Below, piece after piece: positions 47,545 to 59,215 of a DNA stretch of 64,000 nt (positions are counted from its first letter, which is position 1; every line of letters starts with the position of its first letter). The stretch is taken from NCBI RefSeq assembly GCF_030052815.1, contig NC_079498.1, positions 70,790,992 through 70,854,991 of the forward strand. The letters are read 5' to 3'. Position numbers and translations under genes: made by a program. This DNA comes from Hevea brasiliensis (lineage: Eukaryota; Streptophyta; Magnoliopsida; Malpighiales; Euphorbiaceae). Under the pieces are notes generated by a model. The model did not search any database and was not told where the DNA came from. It saw only the letters and a list, made by a program, of their open reading frames with translations.

Positions 47545-49270
47545 TTAATTGTTCAAACAAGTTTATGTTTCTAAAGATTTTAGAACCATAATAGAATGTT
47601 GCACATCTAGTATGGAACCAAAAGCACTAAATGTTTGTTCAATCGATATTATTATCTTTGATAAAATTAAAAACTTTAATTCAACCATTTCTAGCAGTTA
47701 AGTATGAAAAAGAATGAATCATCGCTATCACTAAATTTAAAGTTAGTTGATAAATAAAAATCAATTTCTATTAAACTACCTATAACTCGTACTCTTTTTT
47801 GTCATCCTATTAAATATTGTGAACCTCTCGTAGATTGCGTTAATACTTGTTCGCTTATAATTGTTGTTATGAAGAACCTCCAACTCCAATAAATCTTTAG
47901 GTTGCCATATGAAAGTCATATATATATAATATTTTATCTTACCTTAGAGGCTAATTTTAGTCCATTAAATTCCCTTCGGTAGTACCATAATAATTAATTA
48001 AAAAATAAAAATGCCATCTAATTTAATCTTAGGGTTAAAAAATGTAGAAACAAGAAACACTATAGGTATATCTTGATAGTAACTTACCCATTTATCTTTC
48101 ATTATTTCAATGCAATCCTTAAGATCAGGATCTTTAGCATAATCTTTCAAAACAAAAATAACATTAACACAATCAATTAAAAATATATGTGAGGTTTGTT
48201 CATTTACGTGCGAAAGGGATTCAGTTGTATCAGTAAAAACTTATAAAACTTCACATTTGCTTTTTTCACAAATATTCCAATTATTTGCATCACATGAAAA
48301 GGATGGAAATCTACTTTCAAAAAATGCTATCAAAAGATGTCTATATGAAAAAAGTTTGATTTAAAATTTTGTGGATTCAATTTCATCCTATGGGAACATT
48401 ATTAGAAAATTCTCTTGGTCTCATATTACTTTCTAAGCAAAAATATTCCCACTCTCTTCATTACACTTGATTGTGACACTAGAAAATTCAAAATATTTTT
48501 TGATATGTTAAATATATAAAGTTAAACTTTTTATTGCATCTTGAATACACAAATTAAGTACATGACAAGTGCATCAAACATAAAAATATCTATCACCAAA
48601 AATTGGTTAATTTTTTTTAATGTAGTATTAGATGCAGTATAATCAAAATAAATAGCAAAAATACTATATGTCATGGAATGTTCATCTAAAATATTTTTCA
48701 TTAATCATGCAATATGCAGTGTTTATCCTTAAAAGCTTTAAAACATAATAATAATTTTTATATTATAAAATTATCATCAACTAATGGTAAGTAATTCCTA
48801 TGTATAAATTAACTTTGCCAATGATAACTCCAAATATTGAGCAAATTGAAATCTTATGTTTCAATTGACCCAACAACTCAATTAAATCATTTTTCCTTCT
48901 AGTAAAGGAAAAATGAGAAATTAATGATCTTTTCAAAGAATTATGAGGAATCCTCTTATATTGAGGATTTAATGAATTTTGAATAAAATTGTTTAACTTG
49001 GAATTTTTTAATAAAAGAAAAAGAAAGGTGTCCGACACTTACTAATTCTAGCATTTCCTCCTTAACCTTGTCATCAGAATATTTAAAAATAGCAATAGTT
49101 GTGATCCTCCAAATCTTGAAATCTAGGTATGCCTTGTGTGTCCACTCACTTCAAAAAGATATTTAGTTTGAGGATGTCGGTGAAATATTACATATCCACC
49201 ATCAAGTTGAAATTTAAAAGGTGATAGCAATAATTTTATTTCACCTTAACTTCATTACGTTGTAGAATTT
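47545..49270 (-). pseudogene. hAT-family DNA transposase, heavily decayed
   Basis: Read on the minus strand in shifting frames. N-terminal part (about 49038-49130): FKYSDDKVKEEMLEL, then 48781-49038 with LNNFIQNSLNPQYKRIPHNS, LKRSLISHF, GKISICS-like and YIGITYH. Next (about 48540) CHVLNLCIQDAIKSL, a clear hAT motif. Then (about 48090-48300) DANNWNICEK, FTDTTESLS, DCVNVIFVLKDYAKD, MKDKWVSYYQDIPIVFLVS, FNPKIKLDG. Near 47620 TFSAFGSILDVQHS resembles the C-terminal dimerisation motif. Many stops. I could not identify terminal inverted repeats or an 8-bp duplication. The LINE at 46067 lies just beyond its C-terminal end. Confidence 0.8.
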
Positions 49271-50572
49271 TGGTAAATGCACTATAAAAATGTTGGATTT
49301 TAATCGCTGATTAGATTGGATTATCTCAGTTGGAGTAGGTGCTTTATCTTCATCCTCCTCTCAAATTAATGTACTATGATCCTAAGCTTTTTGGGTTCTC
49401 GTAAGGCTGTTGGTTATCAAATAATCCATCAAGCATGATAGTGCATATTGGCTTGAAATTGGAATCGAAAATATCTTGAGTGCGAAATTCATTAAGTCTC
49501 CCTTTGTCCTTATATGTCCTTGACCTCCTTGAAGAAATTCCAAAGATCAACATTTTATATAGCAAATGATGGAAATATTCAAAAAAAAAAAAAGAGCAAT
49601 GAATATTGTGAAAGAAAAGCAAATTGAATATCATGGATCATTGAAAAAAATTAAATTATTTATGGACTATATGAAATATAATTAGAGATGGTAGATAGTT
49701 AAGAGAATTGAAGAATTAAGAAAATTAGAGAGCTGAGAGAAATTGTAGGATTGTGTAAATGTAAATTTTGTTAGAGATATGAGGTTTTTCTATAGGGAAA
49801 ATTTTTTCATCTTGCTCAAATTGTCCAAAAACATAACTGTTATTTTTCTATTATAAGGGGCAATTTTGATATTTCATAAAAAAATAAAAAATAAAAAAAG
49901 GAAAAAAATGTTGCAGTACTAAACAGTCACATTATTAACTATTTGTTACTGTGACCAAATATAAGGTGGCCCAACTAGGACGCGCTACACGTGGTGTTCA
50001 CATATCGTGCCACATGATGCTTTTAGTTAGACAACTTTTTTTTTTAATTGAATTGAATCAAAAGCAGTCGTTTAACCTATCGATTTTGATTTGATTTTGA
50101 TTTAGGTTTAGGGGTGAGACCAATTATTGTGTGGTTCTGGTCCTAAAATCATTGATCAGATTTCGTCTCAACTTTAACTCAAGGTGATTCTAATCTAATT
50201 TATGGGTTGGACAAGCCTACTAGGTCTAGATAATGGCTAGTTGTGAAATTTTTGCATTAACTTAGTGTCCTTTTTTACAAAAAGAGAGCGAAAATGATAA
50301 AAAGATGAAGGTTTGAAATTTTAGATAGAATGAACCACAAATTTGTTGTTTATCTCCTTTTTACATGTGTGGTAGTGAGAAATGAGTCTTCATGTTGATT
50401 TATTAGCTTTATTAATGCCAATTAAAGTATAACAAGTCATTTATCCACACGTTGCATGGTGATAATTTAAATTTTTAAATTTTTATTTTTATTTAATTTA
50501 AACTAAGTGAACTTCTATCGATTAAATTGTTTATTTTCTTTGTATATTGACAAACAATTTAGTCATTATAAT

Positions 50573-50576
<4 letters not shown>
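49271..50576. other. Unassigned, perhaps hAT 5' flank
   Basis: No gene. 50030-50240 has GATTTTGATTTGATTTTGAT and GGTTCTGGTCC-like text resembling subterminal regions of some hAT elements, but no terminal repeat was confirmed. Confidence 0.35.

Positions 50577-50632
<56 letters not shown>
50577..50632. repeat. (TA)n microsatellite
   Basis: About 28 uninterrupted TA units. Confidence 0.98.
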
Positions 50633-50636
<4 letters not shown>

Positions 50637-51589
50637 TATTTGATTTAAATAGAAATAATCGACTGAATTAAAATAAAAGTATGAAAATTCTATAAATAAA
50701 TATTATTAAAAGATAGAATTGTAATTCTTAGCTCAAAAGATAATTAGTAGAAAAAAATTTTAACATACCTGATAGTACGGAATAATATATAAGTATTAAG
50801 TAACAAATATTATTAAAGATTGAGCATCTCTAAAACAAAAAATATAATTTACTAATATACATGAGAAATTATTTTTAATAGTTATATGAAAATAAAGTTG
50901 AAGATGTCACATGAATTTAACATTTTTAAAGTGGCTCTTAATATATCAAATTTTAGTTCTTAGTTATAGTAATATGTATGATAAAAATTAAATTCATAAT
51001 TAAAAAATAACTTAAAATAACATTTCAAACTTTGTAAGATGAAATTATAAAGTTTAGTATTATCTAATACTAATAATTAAATTTATAATAAGATAAAAGA
51101 TAATAAAAAAAGAAATTTTAAATAAAATTATAATATTTTAATTACACTAAGTGTCAATTAATTATAGATATAAGTGTTAGATTTTAATTAATAGTTTTTA
51201 GGTCTTTAGCTTTCATGTATGTGTGTGTGTATAATTCAGGCATAAGCCACTATCCCTCAAGATTTAACTCACTAAAAAGATTACATGTAACATTTCTCTA
51301 TACCTATGCCCTTGGTTTTTTCTATTTGAATCGAATTCCGCTCACCCCTATGTACAAGATTCTTTTAGATCGCAACATTGTGAGCTCTTAAAAATATTAC
51401 ATGTAATAACTTGCAAGCTTTTAGAAAGTTAAGCCACATGGCAAGCTCTTGAAAGGTTTTGCATGCTTTATATATATAAATAGATAAGTTACTAGACATA
51501 ATGGGCTAGTGAATAATTTATTTTAAAATTATAATATTCAATGCACTAATATATTAATAAAATTATAAATAATATTTGGATACTATTGT
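50633..51589. other. AT-rich sequence, nothing recognised
   Basis: No open frame or known repeat seen. Confidence 0.5.
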
Positions 51590-52086
51590 GAGTTCTTGGG
51601 GTTTGGTCCCAATGCCATGTAGTCCTGTAATAAAGAAAAAAAGTTAAGGTGGGTGGCTTTTTAGCAAACCACTCCGACACTCAAGTCAGAGAACTGGATG
51701 TGAAAATATAAAGAAAAATTGTAATGAGAATTTGAGAATGAGAATATGCGTATCTCCTTTCTGCTTACTTGGTTGGTATTTATAGGCTTTTTGGGAAAAT
51801 AACCATTGCTTTGCTAATGGTGAGGACCTCAATTGATATGCTTAGATTGTCTCCATTAAATTTGATCTTGCTTTATTACTAGCGTGACTATTGCTCGGTA
51901 TATGTTTCGCTCACCTTGTTGGGCAAGCGAAGGACTTTGTTTGGTCTTGTTTCAGTCTAATTGTGCTTTATTTGGCTTGCTTGGTCTTTTGACCATTTAA
52001 AACAGTATTTGACTTTTCTTATTGCCACGTTGGACATTTGTTTACAGTTTTAACTATTTGATTTGGATTTTTGGTGAGTAGTATCA
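51590..52086 (-). repeat. Possible 3' LTR of a further Tat-like element (Tat-3)
   Basis: Minus orientation. It begins TGATACTACTCACC at 52086, has TATAAATACC at 51777-51784 (minus) and an R-like stretch containing CTGACTTGAGTGTCGGAGTG at about 51670-51690. A PPT-like tract lies just upstream. No second LTR is in the window, so the assignment rests on layout only. Confidence 0.45.
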
Positions 52087-52089
52087 ATA

Positions 52090-52103
52090 GTTACCCCTCT
52101 AGT
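52090..52103 (-). other. PPT-like tract of Tat-3
   Basis: Minus-strand ACTAGAGGGGTAAC, 4 nt before the putative LTR start TGATACTA. Confidence 0.45.
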
Positions 52104-52195
52104 CTCCATGAAACTTTAGGTTTGTGTTGTTTCTTGTCCCTTATTATATGCAGAGTGACCTAGTTGCATGTCACTTAGGAGGGATATATGGTGAC

Positions 52196-55100
52196 TGTGA
52201 CACCCCTTACCCGACTACAGTGTAGCCGAGCAAGTTATGCCACTTAGTGTGCCGAGCACTCTATTTTATCTTAATTCATTTTTATTCTTCCTTTTGAATA
52301 TAACTTGTGAAATATAATTTATTTAAGCCATTTATCGAAATTATAATTTATTTAAGGTTCCGAATATTTTAAAGAAAATCCGGCGGAGTACCGGCTAAAA
52401 ATGGAGAAAACAGTTCTTCGGAACCTGTGAAAAACACTTCCAATATTCATATATTCGTATTCAATTACTCTCAAACTCCAATAATCATCATCTCAACATT
52501 TGTCAACCATTCATTTCATGTGATAATCATATATATATCACAGATAAACATTCACTTTTTCATTTACAAACACAATTCTCATTATTTACATGAGCATCAA
52601 ATTACATTTCATAAAGTTCATTTACACATGAGAAAATAAGATCAATTACAAAATACCAAAATGACACCTAGTGTCCTACCAATGCACTGTAGCTTGTGAG
52701 GTGACACGGACACTATGCAGAACTACAGGATGGACTTACCCAATCTGTGGTCTACTGGCTCTCGATCAGTATCTTCAGTACCTATGCGTTGCAAAAGCGA
52801 CGCGCTAAGCATAAAGCTTAGTGGTGCAAATAATAAAATAGAAAGAAATAATGTGCAAATAAAAATCATAATTTCTTAGCCATTGTGTTCATAAGAACTG
52901 AATAATTACCAACTTAATGTTTAGTCGAGGGCTAATTACATTTTATGATATTAACTTCTTCATGCATTTTGTTTATTTATTTTCTTCATGATCTTGAGTT
53001 TCTTTGTATTCTATCGTAATCATTTCTGATATTTAATTTTCGTATTTTCTTTAATAATCAGTTCAATTACAGTTATACTTTTCTATGCCCAAGTAACCTA
53101 TACAAATTGACCGGACTGGATAAACGGGTAAACTAGCACTGGGTACCAGGTACCTCGGGCCGTCACACCATCGGTCACAATGTGTCTCCCGGTGTGCAAA
53201 CAGAATGGCTAATAAGCCATATAAGCAATAAGGCATAAAGCCAAGTAAAACATCATAATCAGTATAGCCATAGGCTATCACATCACAGAATGGCAATGAA
53301 GCCATACATCATACGCAGTACTGCTATCAGAACCCTATTGGCATGCCAACCTATCCAAACCAATCACATTAGGCCTACTAGGGCATTTGATACTTTTGAA
53401 TTCTTCAATTTTTGAATTTCAAGTTTTTATGTTACTATTCACTTCAATAGTCAACAAAAAGTTGACTTTTGCATAGATCATAGGTGCATTGGTTTTAACA
53501 CTCCCAATGTACCACATTTTGCATTTAAAACTTGTTGGTTTTGGTCACTTTCTCAAAGCTTAGGTCATTTTGGCAAAATTGCCAATTTTCGGTTTTGGTG
53601 CTCCGAAGTTGCACTGTTCTATTGGTCGATCTACTGTTGGAATTTGACAAAACTTCCTTCATAGAAAATGTTCCTTATTTTGTCTAGTTGAATTTCTTTT
53701 TTTGAATCACTCCATTTGGAGTTTTGTAGCTCAAGTTATGGCCAAAATAAGTTTACTGTTCACGTGCACTGTTCATGCTGCACTTTTGGGTTTTGGCAGA
53801 TTTTGGTCCAACTTTGGTCAGTAATTTGACCAAGTTAAGTTCATAATTTGGTCTAACTTTCTTCATATGAAATGTTCTACTATGCCTTAGGTTTCCATCG
53901 GTTCAAGAATCACCTAAATCTGAGTTTTCTAGAGAGAGTTATAGCCATCCAAACATTACTGCTCAAATCAAAATCTGCAGAGTTGCAGGTTTGAACAGTG
54001 ACTGTGACTGCCATTTGGGTTAGGTTATGGTCATAATTTGGGGTAGGTTTCTTCATGAAAGTTGTTTGTCTATGTCTTAACTTGTTTCTGTAAAAATTTC
54101 AGGTCAATTGACCAAATCTACAGTGAGTTATGGCCAAATGAACAGTTACTGTTCATTTGGTCATTCTGCAGGGGCTGTTTGCAGGGTATCCGGATTGGGG
54201 CCAAGTTTTGGTCCTCTTGCTTTGGTCTTTTGGACATGGTTTCTTCAGCAAAAATGTGCCATTATAAGCCTAGTTTCATGTCCAATTGGCCAAACACCAA
54301 TTGGACCAACACAGCCCAAGATATGGCAGTCCAAGTGGACTGAAATTTCAGTCACCCTGCTGCACTCATGGGGCAGCCTGCCCATTCCACTTTGCCATGC
54401 AATAATTCATTCCTAATTATGGTCAACTTACCTCAAATGGTCACTAATTGACTATTAGAATGTTCTTTAATAATTTCATAAGCAAAGTCAAATTTTCATT
54501 CCTAAACCCTAGCTAAATTTCAAAGTTTTTCACAATTTCCCTAATTTACTCTTTCATTCTCTATATATATATATGTATACACTTTAAACCTAAGCTCTAG
54601 TTCACTCTAAGTCCATCAAACACTCCATTTCTATTCCTTCAATAGGGCTGCCGAAATTCAAGGAGTACATATACATAAATTTCATTCATTTAATTCACAA
54701 TTCCTTACTTATTTTAAGTCCTTAATATGGAATAAAAGAAGTATAAGTATAAATAGGCACTAACCTTTTTGAAACCAATCTTGAGCTTGTTATTCTTCAA
54801 GATTTCCCCTAGAATCATAATAATCATAATCAATTATAACTTCACTTTCCTAAATTAAATATCCAATAAAAATTTAACAGCATTTCCCCTTAAATTGGAC
54901 TAAACTCCTATCATAAATCTTAAATCCACAACCACCCATTAATACCCAATCTGGCAGCTTGTGCATTCAAATTTATATATAATGATCTAACCGTTAGATA
55001 AATCCCAAATTTTAACCATATATTCTAGACATCCCTATACAATATCAGTAAAAATTTTAGTATCAAATAATCTCTATATCATGAGATATCAAAACATTCA

Positions 55101-56247
55101 TTCAACCCTTCAAAATCTGAATTGTTGCAGAAATCAGTCTTACTCAGACAGCTCATGCAAAACAATTTATATCTCATTAACCACAAGTCTAAAATTCACC
55201 AAATTTTAACCCAGCAGCCTCAACATCCCAAATATCATTTTTACCAAATTTCATAATTTTATAAGCATCCTAACTATTTATTTTTCTCAAATTTCAGTAG
55301 CTAAAATTCAGAATTCAACCTACAGACAGCCTATGTTCAACAATATATTTCTCCAAATCCAACCGTTGAAAAATCACCAAATTTTAACCATAACTTCCAC
55401 ACATACATACCTCAAACATATCCAAAAATCAGCCATAGATGTTGAGCCAAACTCACCTGGACGGAAGAGAAACATGCTACCCTGCTGAATCCCTTTTTCT
55501 GCTACTGTTCATCTCCTTCTCCTTCTTCCTTTCTTTCTTTCTTTTCCTTTTTTCTCTCTTTCTCTCTTATTCCAGCCCGTATGAAGAAGGAAACTGCTGG
55601 TTTCCTTTGTTTTTTTTATCTCATTTTAAGTCATTTTTATCTCTTTTTATTGGTTTGTCAAATGGTGATTGGAGGGGGCTTTTAAATGACATCATCATAT
55701 GTCATAATTAAGCATTTTCCTTCATTTTCTTTTCTTCTTTTCTCTACTCATTTTCAATTCAATTTTTAGCAATATTTATTCATATTTTAGATCATTATAA
55801 TTATTTACTTAACTGGACAAGTCGGCCAAAAATCACCTCTGAAGGCGAAATGACCAAAATGCCCTCCGTTTGGCTTAACGGCTCAAAATTGTCTGTACCG
55901 ATTGAAAAAATTTTCTAGGTATTTTCTTGGCATTCTAATGCCATGGGAACCACAATAACCCTTCTCTGGAGTCCCAAAAATTATTTTATAATTTTTCCCC
56001 CGAGTCTAGGGCTCCTCGTTGCGAGAACCGCAACTTCCCTCTGGTTACCCATCGCTAGGGCACCGGCTCGTTTAACTTGGTTGTATTTTATTTCAAAAAT
56101 TTTTACTAAATTTTTCTTATTAATATTTGAGTTAATTATGATTCCCGACTTTAGTTTAAATATTTTTCCGGATGTTCTAGCTGTCCGGACCGACACCGGT
56201 CACCGGAACAGTAGAATGTACGGAGTTGCTACGGGGAGGGTGTTACA
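52196..56247 (-). mobile_element. Solo LTR C, Tekay-like subfamily B (4052 bp)
   Basis: Minus orientation. Ends TGTGACACCCC (plus strand, 52196) and GGGTGTTACA (56247), flanked by GTGAC on both sides (52191-52195, 56248-56252). Carries the twin hairpin (stem 1 52805-52821, stem 2 52786-52803), mini-hairpins (53207-53310), the palindrome (about 54130-54162), a donor-like AAAAGGTTAGTGCC (minus, about 54760-54775) and an acceptor-like TTTTTCACAGGTTCCGAAGA (minus, about 52415-52435). No internal genes. It splits the 3' region of Tat-3. Confidence 0.92.
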
Positions 56248-56599
56248 GTGACTTACAAATAGCTATTTTGGCAAGTTTTTTGTGTTGCGTCTCTTCGATA
56301 TGACCGACTATTATAGCCTCCTTTCGAGGGTAATAAATTCGTTTTGCTGCTCGAGGTGGCATTTGAATTTCAAAGCTTCTGTCTCATATCCATGTATAAG
56401 ATGTTTTGTACTTTCTATCCTTTATTTCCTTTTTTTTTTTTGCTATTTTTTTATTGTTTGTCTTCTTTGGCAATTTCCAATAACCTTCCTTCAGTGAATA
56501 AGTTTTTGAGGAAATCTTTGTGTTTTTTTCTTTTTTCGCTCTTCTTCTTTTAAAAATAATTGAAAGGAGTGCATCTAACTTGACTCTGATGGTTGTATA

Positions 56600-57560
56600 T
56601 AGATAAGATTCTAGTACAAGATCACTTTTCTCTGAATTTGGTGGCTGTGGTTATGGGGATGAGAAAGTTATTGAGAACGGTACCCTTACTAGCTAGCTTT
56701 AGGGTTATTGGATCCTCGAATGCTAGAGGAACTATTCTCGCTCAGGAGGTAAGAGGTGGTGTCAGTGCATCGGGTCCTAGTGTCCCTGTTGGTGTTAGTG
56801 AGACCAAATCAGCGTTGAATGGCTGGGATCTTCTTTGGATCAATAAAACTTATAGCATTGTTAAGGATCATTTTTGCATTTCACTTGGTAGTTAGAGTGG
56901 TAGAGCGGATAGTACTTTTATTCGCCCAATTAGGGTAGCTTTGTATGAAGAATAGCTAAAGTTAGGGTTGAGGCTTTTGCTCAATCCTTTGGATATTGAG
57001 GTTCTCAAGTACTATCAACTCTCAATCTCATAAATGCATCCTAATTTATGGAGGCTTTTGTCTGATTTTTAATGTCATGTTAAAGAAAAGGAATTCATGC
57101 GTTTGCCTATATGTTTGCTACATTTTTTCAACTTAACATAAGAGATACAGAAGAATATTGGCATTTTCATGATCGAAAGGGTATGGGCCTAGTCACTGGC
57201 CTCCCTTCTTCATTAAAGAAGTGAAAGGAAAAGTTTTTCTATGTCAAAGATACAATGGACAAGTAATGGGGTGGTGTCCAAACTAATTGGAATTGTTTTA
57301 CTGACAATAGGGTAGGGAAAGTCTGACTTTCTTCCAAAGAGAAAGCCATAGTGAGGGAATTGAAGGCAGTTGTTTCTTAGAATAAAATTTCAATTGATCA
57401 AATAATTGATATTGAGACAAAATAATAGGAAGTTGTTCACATGTTGAGGAATCCTAACCTTGCCCAGCTCTACAACAATCTTCCTTTAGAGGGTACATAC
57501 TTAAACTTCATATCTTCTGAATTTTTTACTTATTGAGATTGTTTTTGTAGACCCTTATTT
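56600..57560 (+). pseudogene. Antisense Transposase_28-like gene remnant (copy 3, in Tat-3)
   Basis: Plus strand, antisense to the putative Tat-3 element. In one frame with stops it reads STFIRPIRVALYEE, a stop, LKLGLRLLLNPLDIEVLKYY, QLSIS, a stop, MHPNLWRLLSDF, and later GLVTGLPSSLKK, a stop, KEKFFYVKD. These blocks line up with VYEEQLKACLRFPL, EVLKF, IHPNSWRIL and LPSSLKNWKNRFFIV of copies 1 and 2. A GT-AG intron of 58 nt (57493-57550) falls near the place of the 61-nt intron in the other copies. The N-terminal open frame (56593-56895) is not recognisable. Dead, and more diverged than the Ogre copies. Confidence 0.6.
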
Positions 57561-58209
57561 TGTGACTTATTATGAATATGTGCATTAAGGCTATGAAAAA
57601 CCTGATGATGAAAAATTATATGACTGTAAGACGTAATTGGAGGCATTGAGCTGAATTATTAATTCCATGGCATGATCTTGAAAAAAAAAATAATAATAAA
57701 TTTTTTTGGGAAATTAATTTAATTAAATTTAAATAAAATTTTATTTTGTTTAAATTTAATGTGAATAGTTCTTAAATGGACCTAATTAAGTTTAATTGGG
57801 CCCTATGGGCCTAAGAAAGCCTAGTTATGAATTTTAAATAGAACCCTTTTAATTTATTTTTTGAAAATTAAAATAAGAAAATATCTTTTTCTCTTTCCTT
57901 CTCCCATACAAACTCTCTCTCCTACTTGGCCCCACTCTCTTTCTCACTCCCTATTGGTGTTGCCCCCTCTCCCTCTCTTCCAATTGGTTTAAACACCTCA
58001 CCCATATCCCAGTCTCACCCAAATTCTACAATCCCAGTTGTTTAAGTTATCTGAACCTTATCACTCTAGGACTCCAAACCCTATCACACCTCTCTCCCAA
58101 AACTCTATAAATACCCTACTGGGGGGAAGAAAAAAAAAGAGAAAAAAAAAGAGGAGAAGACAAAAAAAAAAAGAAAAAAAAAGAAAGTAAAAAAAGGTAG
58201 GAAAAAGAT
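57561..58209. other. Unassigned promoter-like sequence with purine tract
   Basis: No gene. Has TATAAATA (58106-58113, plus) after a CT-rich stretch, then about 90 bp of almost pure A/G (58116-58207). Perhaps the U3/R part of another LTR. The truncated Tekay LTR starts at 58210. Confidence 0.4.
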
Positions 58210-59215
58210 TGTGACGCCCTTTACCTGATCTACAGTGTAGCCGAGCAAGGCGTGCCACATTCGGTGCCAGAGCACCCTATCTTGTCTTGTCATGTACATT
58301 ATTAATTTAAATGTCATTTATTCATATTATCCCATGTGTTGATTTTTTTTATATCATATTTTATTTTTTTAGAGACCCGAACAGAGTCTCCTTTGTTTTA
58401 TTAGAGTTTGGCGGGTTCCATTATTCACCTATTAAAAATAGTTTCATATCCATATCATTTTTCCATGTATCAGATCATATCATCATTTACTCATATATAT
58501 TTCTCATATTCATTTCAAGTAAAAACATTTCATTTCATTCATATCAAGTCATGTATAATATTTACAAACTGTTATACAATCTCAAAATTTAATTACATCA
58601 CTCACTTATGTACAATGATCAAAATACAAAAGCTAAATACACATGGACCCTACCAAAAATAGACTACTGAGGTGATACATCACACTACTGCAAATATGCT
58701 CCAACTTACTGTATGGACTAGTCCTGCTCACCAGTACCTACGCGATATAAAAATCAACGTGCTAAGCATAAAGCTTAGTAGTGCATAAATTAAAGTAAAA
58801 ATAATTAAATAATTTAAGATAATTATTCCCTGTATAATTTCATAAAGAAATATAGATTTCATGAATTTTGAGTCATTTACATGTTCACTAAACTTTAGGA
58901 GCAAATAAATTTATTAGGATATTTTCTGCTCATTTATTCAATATTCAGTCTTATTAAATTCATATTAGTGCCCAAGTAACCTATAACAGACTATAAAGAC
59001 TGGATACATGGGAGTATACTAGTCAGACATCCATATGTCTATCATGTATACATTTGTTGTGTCAGGCATAAGGCCAGCGGGCAGGCATAAAGCCAGAAAT
59101 AATATCATGCACAATGGCCAATGGGCAGGCATAAAGCCTATAGAACAATCATATCAGACATATATTGTCTATCAATAATCATTCAAGTGGGCAGTACTAC
59201 AATTTAAAGTCCCTA
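58210..59215 (-). repeat. Tekay-type LTR, 3' part, interrupted by Tekay-2
   Basis: TGTGACGCCCTTTACCTGAT on the plus strand is the LTR end of a minus-oriented copy. It has the twin-hairpin position (stem 1 58762-58778, stem 2 worn) and mini-hairpins (59065-59135). Cut at 59216 by the start of Tekay-2; the rest would lie right of the window. Confidence 0.8.

Noticed and set aside
54062..54416. Overlapping plus-strand frames of 93 and 102 codons, with relatives on the minus strand near 23608-23981
   Set aside because: Both lie around the subfamily B palindrome; similarity is explained by LTR homology and frames shift freely between copies.
58116..58207. A-rich tract that might be a retroposon poly(A) tail
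   Set aside because: Mixed A and G with interruptions, follows a TATA box closely, and no target duplication was found. Better seen as a purine tract in an LTR-like promoter region.
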